From Deltaproteobacteria bacterium (GTDB lineage Bacteria; Myxococcota; B64-G9), in assembly GCA_016935365.1 (NCBI GenBank), contig JAFGRB010000058.1, positions 1-64,000 of the forward strand: a stretch of DNA of 64,000 nucleotides, read 5' to 3'. Position 1 is the stretch's first letter, and each line of letters begins with the position of its first letter. Positions 28,757-36,207 of this stretch are shown piece after piece. The notes under the pieces were generated by a model, which saw nothing but the letters and a program-made list of their open reading frames with translations, ran no database searches and was not told the origin of the DNA. The position numbers and the translations under genes are program-made.

Positions 28757-30170
28757 CCCCTTTGCGCGCATCGAGGGCGATCTGCGTATCGAGCTCGACA
28801 TCGTCGAGCAGGTGGTCGAGAGCGCCCGGGCGGCCGGCACGCTCTACCGGGGCTTCGAGCAGCTGCTCCGGGGACGCGATGCCTGCGACGGCATGGTGCT
28901 CACGCCCAGGATCTGCGGCCAGTGCAGCCTGTCCCACTCGGCTGCGGCCGCGGCCGCCCTGCACTCCCTGGCGCCGGAGGAGATCCCCCCCAACGCCTAC
29001 CTGACCCGCAACGTCGCCATGGGGATCGAACTGGTCATCAGCGGCATCACCCACTTCTACATGTCCTTCGCGCCCGATCTCCTGGCCGCGAGCCCCGACG
29101 ACCCGGATCTTCTCCGCTTCGGGGTGCCGGGCGGCAGCTCCTTTCGGGCCTCGATGATCGCCCGCCGCAAGATGCTGCCCCTGCTGGGGATCCTGGCCGG
29201 CAAGTGGCCCAACAGCCTCTTCTTGCAGCCCGGGGGTTCCACCCGCTCCCTGGACTCGAGTGAGATCTCGCGCTCGCTCGGCCTGCTTCTGGAGCTGGCC
29301 GACTTCTTCGAGTCCCAGGTGCTCGGAGACAGCCTGGGGTCCTGGCTGGCGCTGAAGCGCGAGGCGGATCTGCTCGCCTGGCTGGACGCGGCCGCCCACG
29401 CCTCGAGCGACCTGGGCGTCTTCGCCGCTGCGGCGCTCCGGCGGGGTCTGGACCGGATCGGGCGCTGGCAGGCGAGCTTCATCTCCAGCGGGGGCTGGAG
29501 CACGGCCGCCAAGGGCCACTGGCTCGAGCCGGGCTTCCACGATGGCGCGCGCCACCCGCTCGAGCTGGACAAGATCGAGGAGTGCATCGCCCACAGCTGG
29601 TTCGATGCCCAGGACGACTGCCTGCACCCGTCCCGGGGCCGCACCCAGCCCGAGGCGGGACGGGCCGAGGCCTACAGCTGGTCCAAGGCGCCGCGCTACG
29701 GCTCGCGGCCGGCGGAGGCCGGCTCCCTGGCCCGCATGATCTGCGACGGCGATCCGCTCATCTCCGACGTCCTCGCGAAGCGCGGAGCCAGCGTCTACAC
29801 GCGCATGCTGGCCAGGCTGCACGAGATGGTCCGCGTCGTTCACCAGCTCGGGCACTGGCTGCGCCGCATCGATCCGGATGAGCCCTTCTACCGCCCGATC
29901 GAGCTGCCGGACTCGGGCGAGGGGGCCGGCATCGTGGAGGCGCCGCGCGGGACGCTCGGCCACTGGATCCGGATCGCCCAGGGCAAGATCCGCGACTACC
30001 AGATCATCCCCCCCACGACCTGGAACTGCTCGCCGCGCGATGCGGCCGACCTGCCGGGGCCGGTCGAGCAGGCGCTGCGGGACACGCCTGTCGCCGACGC
30101 GGACAAGCCGCTGGGCGTCTCCCACGTGGTGAAGTCCTTCGATCCCTGCATGTACTGCACGGTGCACTGA
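28728..30170 (+). CDS. H2-sensing-type [NiFe] hydrogenase large subunit (HupV/HoxC-like)
   Basis: The protein has 480 residues. The active-site Cys pairs are present: RICGQC (Cys63, Cys66) near the N-terminus and DPCMYCTVH (Cys474, Cys477) at the very end. The protein stops at the His of this motif. There is no C-terminal extension to be cleaved, as in regulatory hydrogenases, whose large subunits need no maturation protease. The N-terminal ARIEGD motif is also present. Expected role: bind the NiFe(CN)2(CO) centre, oxidise H2 slowly as a signal and pass the state to the kinase encoded 14 bases downstream. The maturation (hyp) genes are not in the window. Confidence 0.87.
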   Translation: MSERRTISYSPFARIEGDLRIELDIVEQVVESARAAGTLYRGFEQLLRGRDACDGMVLTPRICGQCSLSHSAAAAAALHSLAPEEIPPNAYLTRNVAMGIELVISGITHFYMSFAPDLLAASPDDPDLLRFGVPGGSSFRASMIARRKMLPLLGILAGKWPNSLFLQPGGSTRSLDSSEISRSLGLLLELADFFESQVLGDSLGSWLALKREADLLAWLDAAAHASSDLGVFAAAALRRGLDRIGRWQASFISSGGWSTAAKGHWLEPGFHDGARHPLELDKIEECIAHSWFDAQDDCLHPSRGRTQPEAGRAEAYSWSKAPRYGSRPAEAGSLARMICDGDPLISDVLAKRGASVYTRMLARLHEMVRVVHQLGHWLRRIDPDEPFYRPIELPDSGEGAGIVEAPRGTLGHWIRIAQGKIRDYQIIPPTTWNCSPRDAADLPGPVEQALRDTPVADADKPLGVSHVVKSFDPCMYCTVH

Positions 30171-30184
30171 AGGGGCCATGCCGC

Positions 30185-31465
30185 ATGCGCGCGAGAGAGA
30201 AGAGCCCCCAGGAGAAGATCTGGATCGAAGTCATCCACACCATGGAGAAGCTCTACGCGAACCTCGCCCAGGCCCAGACCGGCATGGAGCAGAAGGCGGA
30301 GGAGCTCCTGCTGGCGAACGAGTTCTCCAACAACATCATCCGCAGCATGGTCAACGCCCTGGTCGTCTCGGACAGCGAGGGCCGGGTGACCGCGGTCAAC
30401 GACTCCTGCCTGAAGGCGCTCGGCTGCCGGGAGCGGGATCTGGTCGGCAGGCCCCTGAAGTCCCTATTCGCCGACGAGGCGCACAACGCCCTCTACCCCG
30501 GCTCGCGCCTGTGGCGCCAGCTCACGGAAGCCGGCGTGGTGCGCGATGCCGAGACCGAGCTGCGCGCCGTGGACGGCGCCTCGATCCCCGTCAGCCTCAA
30601 CGCCTCGATCATGCTGGACCGGGCGGGCGAGATCTCGGGCGTGGTCCTGGTCGCCAACGACCTCCGCGAGGTCAAGCGCCTGCTCGAGAAGGCCCGCTCC
30701 GAGGCCAAGGAGCTGGATCGCGCCTACCGGGAGCTCAAGGCCCTGCAGGCCAGGCTGATCCAGTCCGAGAAGATGTCCTCGCTCGGCCGCATGGCGGCCA
30801 GCGTGGCGCACGAGATCAACAACCCCCTGGGCGCCATCATGGTCTACACCCACCTGGTCCTGGAGGAGCTGGCGGCGGAGTCGGAGCACGGCAAGATCCT
30901 GTCCAAGGTCGTGCGCGAGGTCACCCGCTGCAAGGAGATCGTGCAGGGGCTGCTGGGCCTGTCGCGGACCCAGCAGGGCAAGCGCAAGACCTTGGACTTC
31001 AACGAGATCGTGACGGCCACCTTCGATCTGCTCAGGGGCCAGCCGCTCTTCTGCGAGCTCGAGCACGAGCTTCGCATCGCCCCGCAGCCGGTCCTGGTCG
31101 ACGGCGAGGAGGGGCCGCTGAAGCAGGCGGTGATGAACGTGATGGTCAACGCGGCCGAGGCCATGAACGGGCGCGGCAAGCTCGGCATCCGCACCTGGAC
31201 CGATCCGGACGCCCGGACCGCGGGCGTGGCCATCTCCGACACGGGCGTCGGCATTCCGAAGGAGTCGCTCGACAAGCTCTACGAGCCCTTCTACACGACC
31301 AAGGAGACCGGCCACGGAACCGGCCTGGGGCTGGCCATCACCTACGGCATCGTGCGCCGGCACGGCGGCACGATGGAGGTCGAGAGCAGGCTCGAGCAGG
31401 GCACGACCTTCACGCTGAGCTTTCCCTCGCAGTCGAAGGCGCCGGGGGCCGAGGAGGCGGTTTGA
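30185..31465 (+). CDS. PAS-domain histidine kinase, HoxJ-like
   Basis: The protein has 426 residues with no transmembrane helix. A helical N-terminus is followed by a PAS domain (about 45-160: NIIRSMVNALVVSDSEGRVTAVND...). A coiled-coil linker leads to the DHp helix with His209 in ASVAHEINNPLGA. The HATPase domain follows (N box VMNVMVNAAEAM, G1 ISDTGVGIP, G2 GHGTGLGLAI). A cytoplasmic PAS kinase directly after a cytoplasmic sensory hydrogenase is the HoxJ/HupT arrangement, in which the hydrogenase binds the PAS region and controls phosphorylation. Its stop overlaps the regulator start (TTGA, 31462-31465). Confidence 0.88.
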   Translation: MRAREKSPQEKIWIEVIHTMEKLYANLAQAQTGMEQKAEELLLANEFSNNIIRSMVNALVVSDSEGRVTAVNDSCLKALGCRERDLVGRPLKSLFADEAHNALYPGSRLWRQLTEAGVVRDAETELRAVDGASIPVSLNASIMLDRAGEISGVVLVANDLREVKRLLEKARSEAKELDRAYRELKALQARLIQSEKMSSLGRMAASVAHEINNPLGAIMVYTHLVLEELAAESEHGKILSKVVREVTRCKEIVQGLLGLSRTQQGKRKTLDFNEIVTATFDLLRGQPLFCELEHELRIAPQPVLVDGEEGPLKQAVMNVMVNAAEAMNGRGKLGIRTWTDPDARTAGVAISDTGVGIPKESLDKLYEPFYTTKETGHGTGLGLAITYGIVRRHGGTMEVESRLEQGTTFTLSFPSQSKAPGAEEAV

Positions 31466-32793
31466 AGAAGGTCGATCACATCCTGATCGTGGACGACGAC
31501 GAGGCGATGCGGGACGCCTGCCGGCACGTCCTGGTCAGGGAGGGCTTCCGGATCGACGAGGCCGCCGACGGCAACGAGGCCATCGAGCTGCTCGAGAGGA
31601 AGGCCTTCGACGTCGTCTTGCTGGACCTCAAGATGCCCGGGCCGAACGGCATGGACGTCCTGGGCTGGATCGGGCAGCACGCGTCCGGGACCGCGGTCGT
31701 GGTCATCACCGGCCACGCCACGGTGGACTCGGCCGTGGAGGCGATGAAGAAAGGCGCGACCGACTACCTGGCCAAGCCCTTCACGCCGAAGGCGCTCACG
31801 CACTCGGTGCACCGCATCCTGCACGACAGGTGTCTGGCGCGGGACAACCTCCTGCTGCGCGAGGAGCTCGACACGGTGCTCGGCGAGCGGTTGCTGGTGG
31901 GCCGGAGCGAGCCGATCCGCGAGATCCACGAGCTCGTCAGGCGGGTCGGCCCGACGGACAGCACGGTGCTGCTGACCGGCGAGTCCGGGACGGGCAAGGA
32001 GGTCGTGGCCCGGACGATCCACACGCACAGCCTTCGCAAGGACAGGCCGATCGTGGTGGTCGACTGCGGGGCGCTGGTGGGCACGCTCTTCGAGAGCGAG
32101 CTCTTCGGGCACGTGAAGGGCTCCTTCACCGGCGCCACCTCGACCAAGCACGGCCGGCTCGAGCTGGCGGACGGGGCGACGATCTTCTTCGACGAGATCG
32201 GCAACGTGGAGCCGCAGATCCAGGCCAAGCTGCTGCGGGTCATCCAGGAGCGCGAGATCACCCGCGTGGGCGATAGCCGCTCGATCCCCGTGGACGTGCG
32301 CATCATCGCCGCGACCAGCAGGAACCTGACGGACGAGATCCGCGCCGGGCGCTTCCGGGAAGACCTCTACTACCGCCTGTGCGTGGTGCCGATCGTGCTG
32401 CCCCCGCTCCGGCAGCGCAAGGAGGACATCCCGCTGCTGGCCGAGCACTTCCTGAACAAGTACAACCAGAAGTGCAAGAAGAGCTGCACCCGGCTGTCGG
32501 ACGAGGCCCTGGAGATCCTCGTGCGCCACAGCTGGCCGGGCAACGTGCGCGAGCTCGAGAACACGATCGAGCGGGCGGTCGTGCTGACCCGCGACAGCGT
32601 CATCCATGTCAAGGATCTCATGTGGCTCGGCGTCGCGGTCCAGGACGAGCTCAGCGGCCCCACCCGGCTCAGGGACGTGGAGCGGGAGTACATCTGCCGG
32701 GTGCTCGAGGAGTGCGGCGGCAACCGGACCGCGGCCGCGAAGGCGCTGGGCATCGACCGCAAGACCCTCTGGCGAAAGCTGCGCAATACCTGA
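31462..32793 (+). CDS. NtrC-type sigma54-dependent response regulator, HoxA/HupR-like
   Basis: The protein has 443 residues, with a TTG start and GGAGG upstream. The receiver has Asp55 in VLLDLKMPG and Lys in LAKPF. The AAA+ domain has Walker A GESGTGKE, the sigma54-contact loop as GSFTGAT (normally GAFTGA) and Walker B TIFFDEIGN, then DVRIIAATSRNL and the arginine-finger segment FREDLYYRL. A Fis-type HTH with GGNRTAAAKALGIDRKTLWRKL ends the protein. All elements for sigma54 activation are present. The gene is followed 168 bases later by a consensus sigma54 promoter at the head of the hydrogenase/Hdr operon, the obvious target. It is probably controlled by the kinase just upstream. Confidence 0.93.
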   Translation: MKKVDHILIVDDDEAMRDACRHVLVREGFRIDEAADGNEAIELLERKAFDVVLLDLKMPGPNGMDVLGWIGQHASGTAVVVITGHATVDSAVEAMKKGATDYLAKPFTPKALTHSVHRILHDRCLARDNLLLREELDTVLGERLLVGRSEPIREIHELVRRVGPTDSTVLLTGESGTGKEVVARTIHTHSLRKDRPIVVVDCGALVGTLFESELFGHVKGSFTGATSTKHGRLELADGATIFFDEIGNVEPQIQAKLLRVIQEREITRVGDSRSIPVDVRIIAATSRNLTDEIRAGRFREDLYYRLCVVPIVLPPLRQRKEDIPLLAEHFLNKYNQKCKKSCTRLSDEALEILVRHSWPGNVRELENTIERAVVLTRDSVIHVKDLMWLGVAVQDELSGPTRLRDVEREYICRVLEECGGNRTAAAKALGIDRKTLWRKLRNT

Positions 32794-32837
32794 GCCCTGC
32801 GAGCCGCCGGGGCATTCTGCCACGCGCCCCGGGCGAA

Positions 32838-32860
32838 TGGCCACAGCTGACAGGCTGGCC
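32838..32860. promoter_or_regulatory. possible upstream activator dyad for the sigma54 promoter
   Basis: TGGCCA and TGGCC half-sites form an inverted GGCCA (32839-32843) / TGGCC (32856-32860) with 12 bases between, about 100 bp upstream of the -24/-12 element. Distance and symmetry fit an NtrC-type enhancer. GC-rich dyads are common by chance here. Confidence 0.3.
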
Positions 32861-32960
32861 GATCGGAACAGGGAAATGGATCCTCGAGCGGCGCGCATGA
32901 GCCGCCACTGGACGGGCCCTGCCAACCGCCCCCCCACGGGCGGGCCGCCGGCTCCATCGC

Positions 32961-32976
32961 TGGCACGGAACTTGCT
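32961..32976 (+). promoter_or_regulatory. sigma54 (-24/-12) promoter of the hydrogenase/Hdr operon
   Basis: TGGCAC (32961-32966), five bases, TTGCT (32972-32976) matches the sigma54 consensus TGGCAC-N5-TTGCW at every conserved base. The predicted transcript starts about 12 bases downstream of the GC doublet, near 32987, leaving a leader of about 28 bases to the first ATG at 33015. It lies just downstream of the gene for an NtrC-type activator. Confidence 0.85.
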
Positions 32977-33014
32977 CAAAAGAGCCAACCAAGGTTCTCC
33001 CGAAGGTGTTGGCG

Positions 33015-33794
33015 ATGACCAGAGGGGCCCGCATCCTCCTGCTCGGCTCGGACAGCGCCGGCAGGACAGACATCGAGGCGTGCTTGTCCACAGCCGGTTG
33101 GCAGAGCATCGAGACCGCGGCCACGGCCGCGGATGCGGTCGGCAGGATCCGCGAGACCGCGTTCGACTGCCTGGTGATCTCGGGCGATCTGGAGGACATG
33201 TCGAGGCTGGCGGCGATCTCGATGCTCAAGGCGGCCGCCCCGTCCGCCAGGATCATCTTCTCCACGGCCGAGAGCAGCGCGGAGCTGGAGAGCAAGGCCA
33301 GAGAGCTGGGCGTCTTCTACTACCACATCCGCTCGGCCGACAACGCGGACCTCGTCGAGGCGGTCTCCGAGGCGGCCGGGCCGCCCGTCACCCGCTCCGC
33401 GCGCGGGGCGAAGATCCTGGTCGTGGACGACGATCCCAGCTTCCAGGCGAACATGCGCGCCATCCTGGAGTCGGGCGGCTACGAGGTCGCCACCGCTGGA
33501 TCGAGGCAGGAGGGCCTGGAGGTGGCCAGGCAGCAGAGGCCCGACTTGATCCTGGTCGACATCATGATGGACAGCATCACGGACGGGCTGCATTTCTGCT
33601 TCGAGGCCCGCCGGGATCCGGCCATCAAGCACACCGCCATCCTCGCCATGTCCGCCATCTCGCAGCGGGCCGGCAGGTCGATCGCCTCGCTAGACGACGC
33701 GCGGCTCCAGGCGGCCGACGGCTTCATCGAGAAGCCGATCCGGCCGGATGACCTGCTCGCCAGGGTGGCCGAGATCATCGGGCAGGGGGGCTGA
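33015..33794 (+). CDS. tandem two-receiver response regulator
   Basis: The protein has 259 residues, starting at the ATG at 33015 with GAAGGTG upstream. It has two receiver-like domains. The first (about 5-120) has lost its acidic pocket: GSD replaces the DD pair and Ser56 (LVISGDLED) replaces the phosphoacceptor Asp, so it is a pseudo-receiver. The second (about 130-255) is intact, with VVDDDPS, phosphoacceptor Asp in LILVDIMMD and Lys in IEKPIRP. It has no output domain and so must act by protein contact, perhaps as a relay partner of the receiver-kinase encoded 2 bases downstream. It is the first gene after the sigma54 promoter. Confidence 0.82.
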   Translation: MTRGARILLLGSDSAGRTDIEACLSTAGWQSIETAATAADAVGRIRETAFDCLVISGDLEDMSRLAAISMLKAAAPSARIIFSTAESSAELESKARELGVFYYHIRSADNADLVEAVSEAAGPPVTRSARGAKILVVDDDPSFQANMRAILESGGYEVATAGSRQEGLEVARQQRPDLILVDIMMDSITDGLHFCFEARRDPAIKHTAILAMSAISQRAGRSIASLDDARLQAADGFIEKPIRPDDLLARVAEIIGQGG

Positions 33795-33796
33795 GG

Positions 33797-34915
33797 ATGA
33801 TCGGGACGCGCGGCAAACCGCTGGTGCTGGTGGTCGACGACGAGGAGTGGATGCGGGACGCCTGCGGCCTGATCCTCGAGAAGGAGGGCTGCGAGGTCCT
33901 GACGGCGGCCGACGGCAAGGAGGGGCTCGAGCTGGCCGCGGCCCGCCGGCCGGACATCGTGCTGATCGACGTGCGCATGCCGGGGATCAGCGGCCTCGAG
34001 TTCCTGCGCGAGGTCAAGCGGATCGATCCGGACGCGGTGGCCGTGATGATCACCGGCTACGCGACCATCGAGGTCGCGGTCGACGCCATGAAGGCCGGTG
34101 CCTACGAGTTCCTGCCCAAGCCGTTCGAGCCCAACGACCTGCGCGACGCGGTCCGGCGCGGCATGGAGCAGTCCAGGCTGGCCAGGCAGATGCAGGCCAA
34201 GGACTTGGGCGCGTCCGGTGAGCTCCACGTGGCCGTCCTGGCCCATCAGCTCAAATCGCCCCTGGCCTCTCTGCGCCAGTGCATCGAGGTCGTGCTCCGG
34301 GGCTACACGGGCGAGGTCGCGGAGAAGGCGCGGGCCATGATCGAGGTCACCGCGCGCCGCGCGGACGAGATGCTGCAGCTCATCAACGACTGGATGACCC
34401 TCTCGCGGATCGAGCGCGGAGACGCGCTCGGCGAGCTGGAGCGGGTCGACCTGGTCGGCCTGATCGACGAGGTCGTCGGGCGGATCCGCCAGTGCGCCGA
34501 CATCGAGGGCAAGACGGTCGAGCTCGAGTCGAACGGCAGGCCGGCGACGGTCGAGGCGGATGCCGGGGCGCTGGCCGAGCTGTTCTGCAACCTGCTGACC
34601 AACGCGCTGCGCTACTCACCCGAGGGCAGCCGGGTGGATGTGAAAATCGCCGTCGGGCCTGATGAGGTCACGACCAGCGTGATCGACGACGGCCCGGGCA
34701 TCTCCCCGGAGGAGCAGGAGCGGATCTTCGAGCCGTTCTACCGCGGGCGCGCCCAGCGGAGCATTCCCGGCAACGGGCTCGGGCTGCCGATCGCCCGCAA
34801 GATCGCTGCAGCCCATCACGGCGAGCTACGGCTCGTGAGCGAGATCGGCAAGGGCTGTGCCTTCCACCTGCGATTGCCGGTTGTGGTGGACGAGGGCGCG
34901 AGAGGAGAGGGGTAG
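33797..34915 (+). CDS. receiver-histidine kinase hybrid (receiver first)
   Basis: The protein has 372 residues. An N-terminal receiver has acidic pocket VVDDEEW, Asp58 in VLIDVRMPG, Thr in MITGYAT and Lys in LPKPF. A DHp domain follows with His150 in VLAHQLKSPLASL, then a HATPase (N box FCNLLTNALRYSPEG, G1 VIDDGPGISP, G2 GNGLGLPIARKI). There is no membrane helix or other sensor, so the kinase is controlled by its own receiver, fed by another kinase, or by a partner such as the two-receiver protein just upstream. It is the second gene of the sigma54 operon. It may connect metabolic state to expression or activity of the redox complex. The phosphorylation target is not evident. Confidence 0.87.
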   Translation: MIGTRGKPLVLVVDDEEWMRDACGLILEKEGCEVLTAADGKEGLELAAARRPDIVLIDVRMPGISGLEFLREVKRIDPDAVAVMITGYATIEVAVDAMKAGAYEFLPKPFEPNDLRDAVRRGMEQSRLARQMQAKDLGASGELHVAVLAHQLKSPLASLRQCIEVVLRGYTGEVAEKARAMIEVTARRADEMLQLINDWMTLSRIERGDALGELERVDLVGLIDEVVGRIRQCADIEGKTVELESNGRPATVEADAGALAELFCNLLTNALRYSPEGSRVDVKIAVGPDEVTTSVIDDGPGISPEEQERIFEPFYRGRAQRSIPGNGLGLPIARKIAAAHHGELRLVSEIGKGCAFHLRLPVVVDEGARGEG

Positions 34916-34919
34916 GCGA

Positions 34920-35807
34920 ATGAGGTCTGAGACAGATCATCACGAGAAGGTGGGCTCCGTCCTGGTCGTGGGCGGAGGCGTGGGCGGGATGCAGGCCGCG
35001 CTCGATCTGGCCGAGTCCGGCTTCAAGGTCTACCTGCTCGAGAAGGAGCCGTCCATCGGCGGCACGATGGCGAAGCTCGACAAGACCTTTCCGACCAACG
35101 ACTGCGCGATGTGCACTTTGGCTCCACGTCTGGTCGATACGGGCAAGCACCTCAACATCGAGCGCCTGACCTACTCGGAGCTGCTCGAGCTCTCTGGCAC
35201 GCCCGGCAGGTTCAAGGTATTGGTCAAGAAGAAGGCCCGCTCGGTGGATCCGGACAAGTGCACCGGCTGCTCGGAGTGCATGGAGGCCTGCCTGGTGCGC
35301 AACCGGCCGTACTCGCCCGGGGTGGAGCCGGAGCTGCAGGACGTCGAGGGGCAGGAGCTTCTGGTCTTGAGGGAGATACTCGGCCGCTATCCGCGCGGCA
35401 GAGAAGCCATCGTCCCGATCCTCCAGGACATCACGGCCGAGTTCAACTGGCTGCCAGAGTGGTCTCTACGGATGGTGGCCCACACGTTGGGACTGCCGCT
35501 GTCGCGCGTCGTCCGCGTGGCCACTTTCTACAATCTCTTCAGCCTCGAGCCCAGGGGCAAGCACATCATCCGCGTATGCACCGGCACGGCCTGCCACGTG
35601 AAAGGCGCGGGCAAGATCGTAGACAGCCTGGAGCGCGAGCTGAAGGTGAAGTCGGGCGAGACCACGGATGACAGGCGATTCACGCTGGAAGCGGTGCGCT
35701 GCCTGGGATGCTGTGGGCTGGCTCCGGTCGTGACCATCGACGAGGAGGTCTACGGAAAGATCACCTCGGCCCGTCTCGTCAAGGAGCTGGATGCCTATCC
35801 GGCGTAG
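34920..35807 (+). CDS. HdrA N-terminal flavin module fused to a NuoE-like [2Fe-2S] domain
   Basis: The protein has 295 residues. Residues 12-120 are the N-terminal part of HdrA: VLVVGGGVGGMQAALDLAESGF (FAD-binding Rossmann), GGTMAKLDKTFPTNDCAMC (the HdrA signature) and a ferredoxin-like CTGCSECMEAC. The remainder is a NuoE (24-kDa) domain with ILQDITAEFNWLPE, VATFYNLFSLEPRGKH, and all four cluster Cys in VCTGTACHVKGA and CLGCCGLAP. The rest of HdrA is absent here but is found, lacking exactly this front, in the protein encoded at 40805. The two polypeptides should rebuild one HdrA. Expected role: FAD and electron transfer between the NuoF (NADH) subunit and the HdrA core. Confidence 0.87.
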   Translation: MRSETDHHEKVGSVLVVGGGVGGMQAALDLAESGFKVYLLEKEPSIGGTMAKLDKTFPTNDCAMCTLAPRLVDTGKHLNIERLTYSELLELSGTPGRFKVLVKKKARSVDPDKCTGCSECMEACLVRNRPYSPGVEPELQDVEGQELLVLREILGRYPRGREAIVPILQDITAEFNWLPEWSLRMVAHTLGLPLSRVVRVATFYNLFSLEPRGKHIIRVCTGTACHVKGAGKIVDSLERELKVKSGETTDDRRFTLEAVRCLGCCGLAPVVTIDEEVYGKITSARLVKELDAYPA

Positions 35808-35823
35808 CGGGAGGAGAGAGAAC

Positions 35824-36207
35824 GTGCCCAAGTTACGAAAGGAAGACCTGGAGCAGATCGCCCAGCGCATGAAGAAGGCCATGTCGCTTCGCGAGGGAGC
35901 CGGCCGGGCCAAGATCACGGTCCACATGGGCACCTGCGGGATCTCGGCCGGCGCCAGGAAGATCGTCAGCGCGGTGATGCACTGCCTGGAGGAGTCCGGC
36001 GCCCAGGACGTGATCGTCACCACCTCGGGCTGCGCGGGTCTGTGCAGCCGGGAGCCGATGATGACGGTCGAGCTCTCGGGCCAGGCTCCGGTCAAGTACG
36101 TCGATTTGGACGAGGCCAAGGTCAAGCGCGTGTTCGACGAGCACGTCATCGGCGGAGTGATCGTGGCCGAATTCGCCCTGGCCAGGGGCAGCGAGCAGAC
36201 GCTATGA
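35824..36207 (+). CDS. thioredoxin-like [2Fe-2S] ferredoxin
   Basis: The protein has 127 residues, with a GTG start and GGAGGAGAG upstream. The pattern HMGTCGISAGARKIV and VTTSGCAGLCSREPMMTV is that of small thioredoxin-fold [2Fe-2S] ferredoxins found beside NuoF-like subunits of bifurcating hydrogenases and dehydrogenases. It overlaps the next gene by 4 bases (ATGA at 36204-36207). It probably carries electrons between the NuoF-like flavoprotein and the rest of the complex. No Sec or frameshift was seen. Confidence 0.85.
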   Translation: MPKLRKEDLEQIAQRMKKAMSLREGAGRAKITVHMGTCGISAGARKIVSAVMHCLEESGAQDVIVTTSGCAGLCSREPMMTVELSGQAPVKYVDLDEAKVKRVFDEHVIGGVIVAEFALARGSEQTL

